The notes under the pieces are model-generated. The model did no database searches. It was not told the DNA's origin and saw nothing but the letters and a program-made list of their open reading frames with translations. Position numbers and translations under genes: made by a program. From contig CAWIGP010000008.1 of NCBI GenBank assembly GCA_963835735.1, positions 1-64,000 on the forward strand: DNA of 64,000 nt, in the 5' to 3' direction. Source of the stretch: DASQMT01 sp963835735 (GTDB lineage Bacteria; Actinomycetota; Thermoleophilia; Solirubrobacterales; Solirubrobacteraceae). Shown one piece after another: positions 31,247-40,813 of this stretch (within the stretch, counting starts at the first letter, position 1; each line of letters begins with the position of its first letter).

Positions 31247-31908
31247 CGCGGCAGCAGCTCGGCGCCGGCTCGAAGGCGGAGTTCCGTGCGCGCCAGCTGC
31301 GCGCGCGCGACATGCTGCGCGGCGCGCTGGACGGCCCGGAGCTCGAGGAGCATGTCGAGCAGTCGGTGCTCACCACGACGCTCGAGAAGGCCGGGCGCTG
31401 GGCGGTCGGCAACGCGAACTTCCCGCTCTCGTTCGGGCTCGCCTGCTGTGCGATCGAGTGGATGTCGCACATCGGGCCGCGCATCGACGTCGCGCGCTTC
31501 GGCTTCGAGGCCGCGCGCGCGACGCCGCGCCAGGCCGACACGATCTTCCTGTCGGGCCGGATCTCGATCAAGATGGCGCCGGTCATCCGGCGCGTGTACG
31601 AGCAGATGCTCGAGCCGCGCTACGTGATCGCGATGGGCGCGTGCTCGTCCTCGATGGGCGTCTTCAACAACTACGCGATCGTGCCCGGCGACAAGTTCCT
31701 CCCGGTCGACGTGCACGTGCCGGGCTGCCCGCCGCGGCCGGAGGCGCTCGTCCACGGGATCCTCAAGCTGCGCGCCGCGATCCTCGCCCAGCCGGATGAG
31801 GGCTGGCGGACCCGGTACGGCGGCCGCGGGACCGAGGAGGTCGTCTCCGACCTGGAGCGCGAGGACCCGAACGCGATCGACACGATCAACGTGCCGGGCG
31901 ATGCCTGA
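31237..31908 (+). CDS. nuoB: NADH-quinone oxidoreductase subunit B
   Basis: The protein has 223 residues. It carries the N2 [4Fe-4S] cluster that reduces quinone. The tandem Cys motif FGLACCAIEW, MGACSSSMGVFNNY and VDVHVPGCPPRPE supply the four ligands. The ATG at 31237 lies inside nuoA with GGAGGGGA upstream. The N-terminal ~50 residues (to the LTTTLEK region) are longer than in many homologues. It overlaps nuoC by 8 bp. Confidence 0.97.
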   Translation: MEVTRQQLGAGSKAEFRARQLRARDMLRGALDGPELEEHVEQSVLTTTLEKAGRWAVGNANFPLSFGLACCAIEWMSHIGPRIDVARFGFEAARATPRQADTIFLSGRISIKMAPVIRRVYEQMLEPRYVIAMGACSSSMGVFNNYAIVPGDKFLPVDVHVPGCPPRPEALVHGILKLRAAILAQPDEGWRTRYGGRGTEEVVSDLEREDPNAIDTINVPGDA

Positions 31909-32410
31909 CGCCACCGGCCTCGAGCTGATCGCGCAGGAGCTGCGCGAGGCGGACTCCGAGGCGGTGCTCGACACCGTGTACTTCCGCGACCACGCGGCGA
32001 TCCTCGTCACCGCCGCCGCGGTGCCGGCCACGCTCCAGCACCTGAAGGGCAAGGGCTACGCGTTCCTGGCCTCGGTCCACGGCGTCGACTACTTCCCCGA
32101 GGAGCCGCGCCTCGGCGTGCACTACGAGCTGCTCGACATGCACGAGGTCGACCGCATCAGCGTGCGCACGCGCGTGACGGTCGCCGAGCCGAATGTCCCG
32201 AGCGTGACGCCCGAGTGGCCGACCGCCGACCATCAGGAGCGCGAGGTCTACGACATGTTCGGCGTGATCTTCGACGGTCATCCCGACCTGCGCCGGATCC
32301 TCATGCCCGAGGACTACGAGGGTTACCCGCAGCGGCGCGACTTCCCGATCGGCGGCGAGCCGGTCCTGTTCACGCACAACGAGCGCACGACGCCGGAGTG
32401 GTGGCAGTGA
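31901..32410 (+). CDS. nuoC: NADH-quinone oxidoreductase subunit C
   Basis: The protein has 169 residues of the 30-kDa subunit family in the complex I connecting arm. The signature region HQEREVYDMFGVIFDGHPDL with ILMPEDYEGYPQRRDFP is intact. It is separate from nuoD (the two are fused in E. coli) and overlaps it by 4 bp. Confidence 0.97.
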   Translation: MPDATGLELIAQELREADSEAVLDTVYFRDHAAILVTAAAVPATLQHLKGKGYAFLASVHGVDYFPEEPRLGVHYELLDMHEVDRISVRTRVTVAEPNVPSVTPEWPTADHQEREVYDMFGVIFDGHPDLRRILMPEDYEGYPQRRDFPIGGEPVLFTHNERTTPEWWQ

Positions 32411-33663
32411 GCGAGATCGATACACGGCTGACGCCGGACCTCCCGTATCGCGAGCGCGAGGAGTCGATCGAGCTCTCCCACATTCAGCACCCGGAATCCG
32501 AGGAGCTGCTGACGATCAACTTCGGCCCCCACCATCCCGCGACGCACGGCGTGCTGCGGCTGATGGCGACGCTGGAGGCCGAGGTCATCCGCGACGTCAA
32601 GCCGGTGATCGGCTATCTCCACACCGGCATCGAGAAGACCGCCGAGGACAAGGCGTACTGGAAGGCCATCCCCGTCGTGGAGCGGATGGACTACCTCGCG
32701 CACTACTTCAACGCGATGGCGTTCTGCGGCGCGGTCGAGACGATCCTCGACCTCGAGGTCCCGCCGCGCGCGCAGTACCTGCGCGTCATCAACATGGAGC
32801 TCAACCGGATCATGTCCCACCTGGTCTGGTTGGGCACGACCGCGCTCGACCTCGGCGCGATCTCGATGTTCTGGTACTGCTTCCGCGACCGCGAGCAGAT
32901 CCTCGACCTGTTCGAGATGTCCGCGGGCCAGCGCATGCACACGCGGTACTTCCAGGTCGGCGGCGTCTTTGAGGACATCCCGCCCGGCTGGGAGCAGAAC
33001 GTCCGCGCGTTCACCAAGATCATGCCCGACCGCGTCGACCAGTTCCTCGCGCTGCTGATGAAGAACGAGATCGCGCTGCAGCGGCTGCGCGGGGTCGCGC
33101 CGCTCGACGAGGAGACGCTGCTCGCGCACGGCGTGACCGGCCCGCTGCTGCGCGCGGTCGGCAACCCGTGGGACCTGCGCAAGGCCGCCCCTTACAGCTC
33201 CTACGAGCACTTCGACTTCAAGATCCCGGTCGGCATCACAGGCGACAACTGGGACCGCATGATCGTGCGGATCATGGAGATCAACGAGTCCGTGCGGATC
33301 ATCGACCAGGCGCTCGACAACCTGCCCGACGGCCCCTACATCACGCCCGACCGCAAGTACGCGCTCCCGCCGCGACACGAGCTCGCGACGAGCATGGAGG
33401 CGCTGATCCACCACTTCAAGCTCGTCACCGAAGGCTTCCGCGTGCCGCCGGGCGAGATCTACTACCCGATCGAATCCCCACGCGGCGAGATGGGCTGCTT
33501 CGTGCGCGCCGACGGCTCCTCCAAACCCGCGCGCGTGCACATGCGCGACCCGTCGTTCGTCAACCTGCAGGGCTTCCGGCCGATGGTCCGCGACCTCTAC
33601 ATCGCCGACTTCATCGCCACCCTCGGCATGCTGGATCCGCTCCTCGGCGGGGTCGACCGCTAG
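32407..33663 (+). CDS. nuoD: NADH-quinone oxidoreductase subunit D
   Basis: The protein has 418 residues of the 49-kDa subunit forming the quinone pocket with NuoB. It has NFGPHHPATHGVLRL, then GYLHTGIEK near the N-terminus and ESPRGEMGCFV near the C-terminus. The GTG at 32407 overlaps the nuoC stop. It is followed by the first of two intergenic repeat copies before nuoE. Confidence 0.97.
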   Translation: MSEIDTRLTPDLPYREREESIELSHIQHPESEELLTINFGPHHPATHGVLRLMATLEAEVIRDVKPVIGYLHTGIEKTAEDKAYWKAIPVVERMDYLAHYFNAMAFCGAVETILDLEVPPRAQYLRVINMELNRIMSHLVWLGTTALDLGAISMFWYCFRDREQILDLFEMSAGQRMHTRYFQVGGVFEDIPPGWEQNVRAFTKIMPDRVDQFLALLMKNEIALQRLRGVAPLDEETLLAHGVTGPLLRAVGNPWDLRKAAPYSSYEHFDFKIPVGITGDNWDRMIVRIMEINESVRIIDQALDNLPDGPYITPDRKYALPPRHELATSMEALIHHFKLVTEGFRVPPGEIYYPIESPRGEMGCFVRADGSSKPARVHMRDPSFVNLQGFRPMVRDLYIADFIATLGMLDPLLGGVDR

Positions 33664-33814
33664 TGCGCCCTCGCACGAGATCGGCGGCCGCCGATCGCCG
33701 CCGGGCCACGTCCTCGACCTTCGAGATGCAAGCGGTATTCCTTCGGGCCTGCGTCCTCGCCTGGCGGCGCCGGCGGCCGGTCTCTCGCACGCGATGCCAC
33801 GGGGGGACGCACTG
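33664..33814. repeat. nuo intergenic repeat, copy 1
   Basis: This is the 151-bp gap between nuoD and nuoE. It contains a 28-bp block (33748-33775) identical to 39318-39345 in the nuoH-nuoI gap. Both gaps begin with a similar TAGTG...CCCTCGCA segment right at the upstream stop codon and end with CACTGATG at the downstream start. The block includes the palindromic core GGCGCC. It has no coding potential. Confidence 0.65.
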
Positions 33815-34435
33815 ATGACGATCGATCCCTCGCGCATCCCGCGCTACGAGCACGGCAGCCGCGTCCCCGGCTGGGACGACGCGGTCGACCTCACGAAGGC
33901 GCCGGCCGAGGTCCCCGATCCCGCCACGACTCCGGTCCCCGACGAGTTGCGCGCGGAGATCGAGTCCTACATGAGCCGCTACCCGGACTTCCGTTCCGCC
34001 GCGATCCCGGCGCTGCACGCAGCGCAGGAGCTGCACGGCTGGTGCTCCCCGCCCGCGATCGAGCAGGTCGCGTGCGTGATGCGGCTGACGCCCGCCTACC
34101 TGACCGCGATCGCGACGTTCTACGACATGTTCGAGACCGTGCCGAAGGGCAAGCACGACGTGTACGTGTGCACGAACATCTCCTGCTCGCTGCGCGGGGC
34201 CGACGCGATCCATGCCGCGATGCTCGACGCGGCGGGCGACGATCCGGCGTTTCACGTGAAACCCTTCGAGTGCCTGGGCGCCTGCGACATCGCGCCGATG
34301 GCGTCGGTCGACGGCGAGTACGTCGGCCCGCTGGAGGAGGCCGACTGCCGTCAGATCGTCGAGGACGTCAAGGCCGGCCGGCCGGTGCTCGAGGCCAAGC
34401 AGCTGCGGCGCATGAAGACGGCAGGCTCGCGGTGA
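33815..34435 (+). CDS. nuoE: NADH-quinone oxidoreductase subunit E
   Basis: The protein has 206 residues of the 24-kDa thioredoxin-like subunit with the N1a [2Fe-2S] cluster: Cys ligands in CTNISCSL and ECLGACDIAPM. The N-terminal ~45 residues before the core are Pro-rich. The ATG at 33815 follows a GGGGGGA site. It overlaps nuoF by 4 bp. Confidence 0.96.
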   Translation: MTIDPSRIPRYEHGSRVPGWDDAVDLTKAPAEVPDPATTPVPDELRAEIESYMSRYPDFRSAAIPALHAAQELHGWCSPPAIEQVACVMRLTPAYLTAIATFYDMFETVPKGKHDVYVCTNISCSLRGADAIHAAMLDAAGDDPAFHVKPFECLGACDIAPMASVDGEYVGPLEEADCRQIVEDVKAGRPVLEAKQLRRMKTAGSR

Positions 34436-35733
34436 GGCTCCTCTTCGAAGACATCGACCAGCCGGGCCTCAACACGCTCGACGTCTACCGGCGCGAGCAC
34501 GGCGGCTACGAGATGCTCACCAAGGTGCTCGACATGGAGCCGGCCGACGTGCTCGCCCAGCTCCAGGCGTCGGGCCTGCGCGGCCGCGGCGGCGCGGGCT
34601 TCGCGATGGGCACGAAGGCGTCGTTCCTGCCCAAGGGCGACATGGACAAGTACGTCGTCTGCAACGCCGACGAGTCCGAGCCGGGCGCGTTCAAGGACCG
34701 CGAGCTGATGCAGAAGAACCCGCACCGGTTGATCGAGGGGATCGGGATCGCCGCGCACGCGGTCGGCGCGAACAAGGCGTTCATCTTCATCCGCGGCGAG
34801 TACGACTACGTCGCAACGATCCTCGAGGCCGCGCTGGAGGAAGCGAAGGCAGCGGACCTGCTCGGCGGGCTCGAGCTGTGGGTGCACCGCGGCGCCGGCG
34901 CCTACATCTGCGGCGAGGAGACCGCGCTGCTCGACGCGCTGGAGGGCAAGCGCGGCAACCCGCGCCTGAAGCCGCCGTTCCCCGCCGTCCAAGGTCTCTA
35001 CAAGGGGCCGACGCTGATCAACAACGTCGAGACGCTGATGAACGCCCCGATCATCATGCGGATGGGCGGCGAGGAGTACGCCAAGCTCGGCGTCGAGCGC
35101 TCCACCGGCACGAAGATCGTCTCGGTTTCCGGCTGCGTCGAGCGGCCCGGCAACTACGAGGTCGAGCTCGGCGTCCCGCTGCGCCACCTCATCTACGAGC
35201 TCGCCGGCGGCCCGCTCGAAGGCAAGCGCATCAAGTGCTTCTTCCCCGGCGGCTCGAGCTCCCCGGTGCTGCCGGGCACCGACGAGTATCTCGACCTGCC
35301 GTACGACTTCGACTCGATGGCGAAGGCCGGCTCGATGCTCGGCTCGGGCTCGATCATCGTCGCCGACGAGGACGTCGCGATCGTCGACCTCGCGCTCAAG
35401 ACGGCGAAGTTCTACCGCCACGAGTCGTGCGGAAAGTGCACGCCGTGCCGCGAGGGCACGAACTGGACCGTGAAGATGCTCGAGCGGATCGACAGCGGCG
35501 AGGCGACGCCGATGGACCTCGACATCATGGCCTCGGTCTGCGACCAGATCATGGGCAACTGCCTGTGCGTGCTCGGCGACTCGATGGCGATGCCGATCGG
35601 CGCGATGATCAAGCACTTCCGCGAGGAGTTCGAGGCCCACATCGATGCGGCGCGCGAGCGGGCAGGCCTGGGCGCGGCGAACCCCCAGCACAACGCCGAC
35701 GAGCAGGCCGGCTGGATGCCCGCCCTGAGCTGA
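34432..35733 (+). CDS. nuoF: NADH-quinone oxidoreductase subunit F
   Basis: The protein has 433 residues of the NADH-oxidising subunit with FMN and the N3 [4Fe-4S] cluster. The NADH loop GRGGAGFAMGTKASF, the FMN region CNADESEPGAFKDRE and the cluster motif ESCGKCTPCREG are intact. The GTG at 34432 overlaps the nuoE stop. Confidence 0.97.
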   Translation: MRLLFEDIDQPGLNTLDVYRREHGGYEMLTKVLDMEPADVLAQLQASGLRGRGGAGFAMGTKASFLPKGDMDKYVVCNADESEPGAFKDRELMQKNPHRLIEGIGIAAHAVGANKAFIFIRGEYDYVATILEAALEEAKAADLLGGLELWVHRGAGAYICGEETALLDALEGKRGNPRLKPPFPAVQGLYKGPTLINNVETLMNAPIIMRMGGEEYAKLGVERSTGTKIVSVSGCVERPGNYEVELGVPLRHLIYELAGGPLEGKRIKCFFPGGSSSPVLPGTDEYLDLPYDFDSMAKAGSMLGSGSIIVADEDVAIVDLALKTAKFYRHESCGKCTPCREGTNWTVKMLERIDSGEATPMDLDIMASVCDQIMGNCLCVLGDSMAMPIGAMIKHFREEFEAHIDAARERAGLGAANPQHNADEQAGWMPALS

Positions 35734-35734
35734 C

Positions 35735-38203
35735 ATGCCGCGGCCCGAGGTCAGATTCGTCACGTTCACGATTGACGGTCGCGAGGTCTCGGCGCCGGAG
35801 AACGCGATGCTCGTCGACGCCGCCAAGTACGGCGACGTCGAGATCCCCGTCTTCTGTTACGAGCCCAAGCTCGGCCAGCCGGTCGGCGCGTGCCGCATGT
35901 GCCTGGTCGAGATCGAGGGGATCCCGAAGCTGCAGACGGGCTGCTCGACGCCGGTCAAGGACGGCATGGTCGTCCACACCCAGACCGAGCGCGTGCACAC
36001 CGCGCAGCGCGCGGTGGTCGAGTTCCTGCTGATCAACCACCCGCTCGACTGCCCGGTCTGCGACAAGGGCGGGGAGTGCCCGCTGCAGGACATCACGTAC
36101 GGCTGGGGCGCGGGCAAGTCGCGCTTCATCGAGCCCAAGCGCCACTTCCGCAAGCCGCTCGAGCTCTCGCCGCTGATCGCGATCGACCGCGAGCGCTGCA
36201 TCCTCTGCTACCGCTGCGTGCGCTTTTCGCAGGAGGTCAGCGAGGACTACCAGCTGGTCCTGGCCGACCGCGGCACGCACTCCTTCGTCGGCACGTTCGA
36301 CGGCCACCCGTACGTCGCGCCCTTCTCCGGCAACATCGTCGAGCTGTGTCCGGTCGGCGCGCTCACGTCGACGGCCTACCGCTTTCGCGCGCGCCCGTGG
36401 GACATCGAGGGCTCCGGCACGATCTGCACCTACTGCCCGGCGCAGTGCAACGTCGAGCTGACCGTGCGCGACGACCGCGTGATGCGGGTGCTCGCGCGCG
36501 ACCATGACGAGGTCGACGACGGCTGGCTGTGCGACAAGGGCCGCTTCGCCTACCAGTCCACGCACGTCGACGAGCGGATTACCGAGCCGCTCGTGCGCGA
36601 GGGCGACGAGCTGATGCAGGCGACCTGGGAGAAGGCGCTGGCCGCGGCGGCGAGCGCGCTGCAGCGGGCCGGTTCCCGCGCGGCCGCGCTCGCGGGCGGG
36701 GACACGACCAACGAGGAGGCGTTCCTCGCCGGCCGGCTGTTCCGCGAGGGCCTTGGCTCCGGCCGGCTGGCCGGGAGCCCCGCACGCGCTCTCTCACGCG
36801 AGCTGTCGCGAGCGCTCGCCGATCCGGCGCTGCAGGCGAACGTGCCCGATCTCGAGTTCGCGCACGCGGTGCTCGTGCTCGACTGCGATCCCGTCGACGA
36901 CGCGCCGATACTCGACCTGCGGATCCGTAAGGGCGTGCGCCGCAACGGAGTCCGGCTTGCGGTCGCCGGCGCCCGGCCCGGTGCGCTGGACCCGAACGCC
37001 GAGACCGTGCTGCGTCATGCGCCGGGAGCCGGCGAGGCGCTGCTGGTGGCGCTCGACGCCGCGCTCACCGGCGACGAGGGCAACCTGGGCGGCGCCGCGA
37101 CCGCCGCCGGTTCGAACGCGGGAGCGGTGCGCGAGCTGTCGCAGTGGCTGCGCTCCGGCAGCGACATCGTGATCCTCTACGGCGAGCGGCTGCTGTCCGG
37201 CCCGCGCGGCGAGCAGACGGCGCAGGCGCTGCTCAACGTCGCCGCGCGCCTCGGCCTCGCCGGCCGCGACGGCGCCGGGCTGCTCGAGATCCCGGCGGCG
37301 ACCAATGGCCGCGGCATCCGCGAGGCCGGCTTCGCCGCCGCCCACGGCCCGGGCTACTCGGAGGTCGAGGCCGCGCCCACCGACGGCGGCGCGGCCGCGC
37401 TCTACCTGCTGCACGCCGACCCCGTGCGCACCGAGGCCGACCGCGCCGGTTGGGAGGACGCGCTGGCCCGCGCCACGACCGTGATCGCGCACGCGTCGAC
37501 GCTGAGCGACGCGCTGGACGCGCACGCCGACGTCGTGTTCCCCGCCGAGGCGTACGCCGAGAAGGAGGGCACGCTCGTGCACCCCGACGGCCGGCTGCAG
37601 CGCCTGCGTCCGGCGATCGGGCGGCCCGGCGCGCTCGACGCCGGCGTGCGACCCGGCTGGCAGGTGATCGCCGAGCTCGCGCAGCGGGTCGGGCTCGACC
37701 TCGGCGTGCTCGCCGGGCCGATGGCGTCGGCGCAGCTGTTCGGCGCGGTCCCGTTCTACGCGGGCCTGACGCTCGACACGATCGGCGGGCGCGGCGTCCG
37801 CTGGCCCGCCGGCGAGGCCGCCGCCGCGCTCGGCGCCACGCCGTGGGAGCCGGTGGCGCTGAGCGTGCCGGCGCTCACCGGCCGGGCGGAGGACGGCGCG
37901 CTGCGGCTCGGCACCTGGCGCTCGCTGTGGGCCGCGCCCGAGGTCGACCTGTCGCCGGTGCTGCGGTTCATGCAGCCGCACCAGGTCGTCGAGCTCTCGC
38001 CGCTCGACGCCGACCGGCTCGGCGTGCGCGACGGCGACCAGGTCGAGGTGGGCTCCAATGGCACGCACGTGCGCGGCGCCGCGCGGCTGCGCGCCGCGAT
38101 CCCAGGCGGCTCGGTGTTCCTCGTCGAGGGCACGCACGACCAGCCCGCGAACGTGCTGACCGAGCCGCTCGTCGCGGTGCGCCGCGTGGACGGTGACGGA
38201 TGA
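35735..38203 (+). CDS. nuoG: NADH-quinone oxidoreductase subunit G
   Basis: The protein has 822 residues. The N-terminal [2Fe-2S] ferredoxin domain has GACRMCLVEIEG. A His-Cys cluster segment follows (NHPLDCPVCDKGGECPLQD), then Cys-rich motifs in RCILCYRCVRF and ELCPVGAL. A molybdopterin-oxidoreductase-like region begins with CTYCPAQCNVEL plus WLCDKGRF, the extra N7 cluster motif. The C-terminal region keeps the dinucleotide-binding fold typical of actinobacterial NuoG. It starts 1 bp after nuoF. Confidence 0.96.
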   Translation: MPRPEVRFVTFTIDGREVSAPENAMLVDAAKYGDVEIPVFCYEPKLGQPVGACRMCLVEIEGIPKLQTGCSTPVKDGMVVHTQTERVHTAQRAVVEFLLINHPLDCPVCDKGGECPLQDITYGWGAGKSRFIEPKRHFRKPLELSPLIAIDRERCILCYRCVRFSQEVSEDYQLVLADRGTHSFVGTFDGHPYVAPFSGNIVELCPVGALTSTAYRFRARPWDIEGSGTICTYCPAQCNVELTVRDDRVMRVLARDHDEVDDGWLCDKGRFAYQSTHVDERITEPLVREGDELMQATWEKALAAAASALQRAGSRAAALAGGDTTNEEAFLAGRLFREGLGSGRLAGSPARALSRELSRALADPALQANVPDLEFAHAVLVLDCDPVDDAPILDLRIRKGVRRNGVRLAVAGARPGALDPNAETVLRHAPGAGEALLVALDAALTGDEGNLGGAATAAGSNAGAVRELSQWLRSGSDIVILYGERLLSGPRGEQTAQALLNVAARLGLAGRDGAGLLEIPAATNGRGIREAGFAAAHGPGYSEVEAAPTDGGAAALYLLHADPVRTEADRAGWEDALARATTVIAHASTLSDALDAHADVVFPAEAYAEKEGTLVHPDGRLQRLRPAIGRPGALDAGVRPGWQVIAELAQRVGLDLGVLAGPMASAQLFGAVPFYAGLTLDTIGGRGVRWPAGEAAAALGATPWEPVALSVPALTGRAEDGALRLGTWRSLWAAPEVDLSPVLRFMQPHQVVELSPLDADRLGVRDGDQVEVGSNGTHVRGAARLRAAIPGGSVFLVEGTHDQPANVLTEPLVAVRRVDGDG

Positions 38204-39222
38204 CGGTCTTCGCCGAGGTCGGCTACTACGAGGACTGGTGGATCCAGCTGCTCAAGGCGCTGGTCATCTTCGCCGTCGTGTTCCAGTTCGTACCGATCGT
38301 GCTGCTCGCCGAGCGCAAGGTGCTCGGCCGCTTCCAGCACCGCTACGGCCCCAACCGCGTCGGCCCGTTCGGCGCGCTGCAGCCGCTGGCCGACATCGGC
38401 AAGCTGCTGTTCAAGGAGCAGTTCCGCCCGCGCGGCGCGATCGGCTGGATGTACGCGCTCGCGCCCGCGATCTCGATGTTCACCGCTGTCGCGGTGCTGG
38501 CTGTGGTGCCGTTCTCGGACACCGTCGACATCTTCGGCACGCAGGTCGGGCTGTACGGGATCGACCCGAGCATCGGCATCCTCTACGCGCTGGCGTTCGG
38601 CGGGATCGCGTTCTACGGGCTGATGCTCGGCGGCTGGGCGTCGGGCGGCAAGTACGCGTTCCTGGGCTCGATGCGCGCGGCCGCGCAGCTGATCTCGTAC
38701 GAGATCGCCCAGGGCCTCGCGATCGTCGGCGTCGTGATGATGGCCGGGACGCTGTCGCTGACCGAGATCGTCGAGTACCAGTCGAGCCACCTGTGGTTCT
38801 TCATCCCGCAGTTCGTCGGCTTCCTCGTGTTCTTCGTCGCCGGCTTCGCCGAGACCAACCGGCCGCCGTTCGACCTGGCGGAGGCCGACGCCGAGCTCGT
38901 CCAGGGCTACAGCACCGAGTACGGCGGCGGGCGGTTCGCCAGCTACTACGCCGCGGAGTACCTGAACATCATCGTCGTGTCGGCGCTGACGGCGACGCTG
39001 TTCCTCGGCGGCTGGCTGATCCCGTGGGTCGACCCGCCGACCTGGGTGGACCCGATCGTCGTGCTCGTCAAGACGCTCGCGCTCGTGTTCGTCTTCTTCT
39101 GGGTGCGCGCGACGCTGCCGCGGCTGCGCTACGACCAGCTGATGTCGCTGGGCTGGAAGGTCTTCCTCCCGGTCGCGACCGTCAACGCCCTTGTCACAGC
39201 GATCCTGGTGGTTGAAACCTAG
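38200..39222 (+). CDS. nuoH: NADH-quinone oxidoreductase subunit H
   Basis: The protein has 340 residues and eight membrane helices. It forms the quinone access channel of complex I. Conserved GRFQHRYGPNRVGPFG and FAETNRPPFDLAEADAELV motifs are intact. The ATG overlaps the nuoG stop. The second intergenic repeat copy follows. Confidence 0.97.
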   Translation: MTVFAEVGYYEDWWIQLLKALVIFAVVFQFVPIVLLAERKVLGRFQHRYGPNRVGPFGALQPLADIGKLLFKEQFRPRGAIGWMYALAPAISMFTAVAVLAVVPFSDTVDIFGTQVGLYGIDPSIGILYALAFGGIAFYGLMLGGWASGGKYAFLGSMRAAAQLISYEIAQGLAIVGVVMMAGTLSLTEIVEYQSSHLWFFIPQFVGFLVFFVAGFAETNRPPFDLAEADAELVQGYSTEYGGGRFASYYAAEYLNIIVVSALTATLFLGGWLIPWVDPPTWVDPIVVLVKTLALVFVFFWVRATLPRLRYDQLMSLGWKVFLPVATVNALVTAILVVET

Positions 39223-39385
39223 TGGCCCCCCTCGCAACATCGAACGCGGCCTGGCGATCGCCGATCACCACCAGGCATTGTCCTCGGTCGGGCCCGTGGC
39301 TCCGCCACTGTGCCCTCCCTGCGTCCTCGCCTGGCGGCGCCGGCGTCTCGCCAGTCCACGCCCGACGTCACGAGGAGAGCCACTG
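39223..39385. repeat. nuo intergenic repeat, copy 2
   Basis: This 163-bp gap between nuoH and nuoI shares the 28-bp identical block (39318-39345) and the general layout of the nuoD-nuoE gap. It ends with a GAGGAGAG ribosome site and CACTGATG. These two are the only sizeable gaps in the whole operon. Confidence 0.65.
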
Positions 39386-39919
39386 ATGCCCTACGACCCC
39401 GGACCCGACGTCATCGAGGTCGTGCGCGCCCCCAAGCGCGGGCCGGTGCGCGGCACCTACCGCGCGTTCGGCGAGACCCTGCGCGGCCTGCGCACGACGC
39501 TCGGCCGCTGGGTGGAAGGGCCGCACACGTACCAGTATCCGGAGGAGAAGACGCCGGTCTACCCGCGCTTCCGCGGGCGCCACAGGTTGCACCGGTTCGA
39601 GGACAGCGGGCTGGAGAAGTGCGTCGGCTGCTCGCTCTGCGCGGCGGCCTGCCCCGCCGACTGCATCCGCGTCGTGGCGGCCGAGAACACGCCGGAGAAC
39701 CGCGTGAGCGCGGGCGAGCGCTACGCCGCGGTCTACGAGATCAACATGTCGCGCTGCATCTTCTGCGGCTACTGCGAGGTCGCGTGCCCGTTCGACGCGA
39801 TCACGATGGGCCAGGACTACGAGCTGTCCGACTACAACCGCTCCGACCTCATCTTCACGAAGGAGATGCTGCTGGCGGAGCCGCTCGAGCGCACGCCGCT
39901 GCGCTCGGCGGGCGAGTAG
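39386..39919 (+). CDS. nuoI: NADH-quinone oxidoreductase subunit I
   Basis: The protein has 177 residues and carries clusters N6a and N6b. Two ferredoxin motifs are present, CVGCSLCAAACPADCI and CIFCGYCEVACPFDAI. GAGGAG lies upstream of the ATG at 39386. nuoJ follows after 13 bp. Confidence 0.97.
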   Translation: MPYDPGPDVIEVVRAPKRGPVRGTYRAFGETLRGLRTTLGRWVEGPHTYQYPEEKTPVYPRFRGRHRLHRFEDSGLEKCVGCSLCAAACPADCIRVVAAENTPENRVSAGERYAAVYEINMSRCIFCGYCEVACPFDAITMGQDYELSDYNRSDLIFTKEMLLAEPLERTPLRSAGE

Positions 39920-39932
39920 CCTCAGCGCGCGC

Positions 39933-40517
39933 ATGGCCGAGGTCTTCTTCTTCCTGGGTGCGATCGGCGCGCTGGCCGGAGCGCTCGGCACGGTAAGTCT
40001 GCGCAACCCGTTCTACTCGGTGCTCGCGCTCGTCGTCCACCTGCTGTCGCTCGCGTCGCTGTTCCTGCTGCTGCGCGCCGAGTTCCTCGCGGCCGCACAG
40101 GTGATCATCTACGTCGGCGCGGTCATGGTCCTGTACCTGTTCGTCGTCGCCTACGTCGGCGGCGGCGCCGACCCGATCGGGACCGCCGGACGCCCGAACC
40201 TGCGCTGGGCGAGCGCGCTGTTCGCGGGCGCGCTGTTCGTGGAGTTGTCGATCGCCGTGCTCGGCAGCGGGCTGTCCGTGCTCGGCGAGGAGGGCACCGG
40301 CTGGTTCGAGGGCTTCGGCCAGCCGGCCGAGATCGGGCGCCTGCTGCTGACGGACTTCCTGCTCGCCTTCGAGGTCGCATCGATCCTGCTGCTGGTCGCG
40401 GCGGTCGGCGCGGTGATCCTCGCGCGCCGGCGCACCGGCCTGGAGGACCCGCGCGAGATCTCGGTCGGAGACCTGATGCGCGGCCGCGACGAGCTGCCGA
40501 GTGGTGAGCCGCGATGA
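39933..40517 (+). CDS. nuoJ: NADH-quinone oxidoreductase subunit J
   Basis: The protein has 194 residues with five membrane helices of the proton-pumping arm. It contains AQVIIYVGAVMVLYLFVVA, the pi-bulge helix segment. The 3' end overlaps nuoK by 4 bp. Confidence 0.96.
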   Translation: MAEVFFFLGAIGALAGALGTVSLRNPFYSVLALVVHLLSLASLFLLLRAEFLAAAQVIIYVGAVMVLYLFVVAYVGGGADPIGTAGRPNLRWASALFAGALFVELSIAVLGSGLSVLGEEGTGWFEGFGQPAEIGRLLLTDFLLAFEVASILLLVAAVGAVILARRRTGLEDPREISVGDLMRGRDELPSGEPR

Positions 40518-40813
40518 GCATGGAGTGGTACCTGATCGTCTCCGCGCTCGTGTTCAGCATCGGCGCGGGCGGGATCCTGATCCGGCGCAACCCGCTCGTG
40601 ATCCTGCTCTGCCTCGAGCTGATGCTCAACGCCGGCAACCTCGCGCTGGTCACGTTCTCGCGCGCGCACGGCAACCAGGACGGTCAGATCTTCGCGCTGA
40701 TCGTGATGGTCGTCGCGGCGTGTGAGGTCGCCGTCGGGCTCGGCATGATCGTCGCGATCTACCGCCGCCGCCTGCCGATCGACGTCGACGAGCTGCGGGA
40801 ACTGCAGGGATGA
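40514..40813 (+). CDS. nuoK: NADH-quinone oxidoreductase subunit K
   Basis: The protein has 99 residues with three helices. Conserved Glu residues are in LLCLELMLNAGNL and AACEVAVGLGM, which are essential for proton translocation in the family. It overlaps both neighbours. Confidence 0.97.
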   Translation: MSMEWYLIVSALVFSIGAGGILIRRNPLVILLCLELMLNAGNLALVTFSRAHGNQDGQIFALIVMVVAACEVAVGLGMIVAIYRRRLPIDVDELRELQG

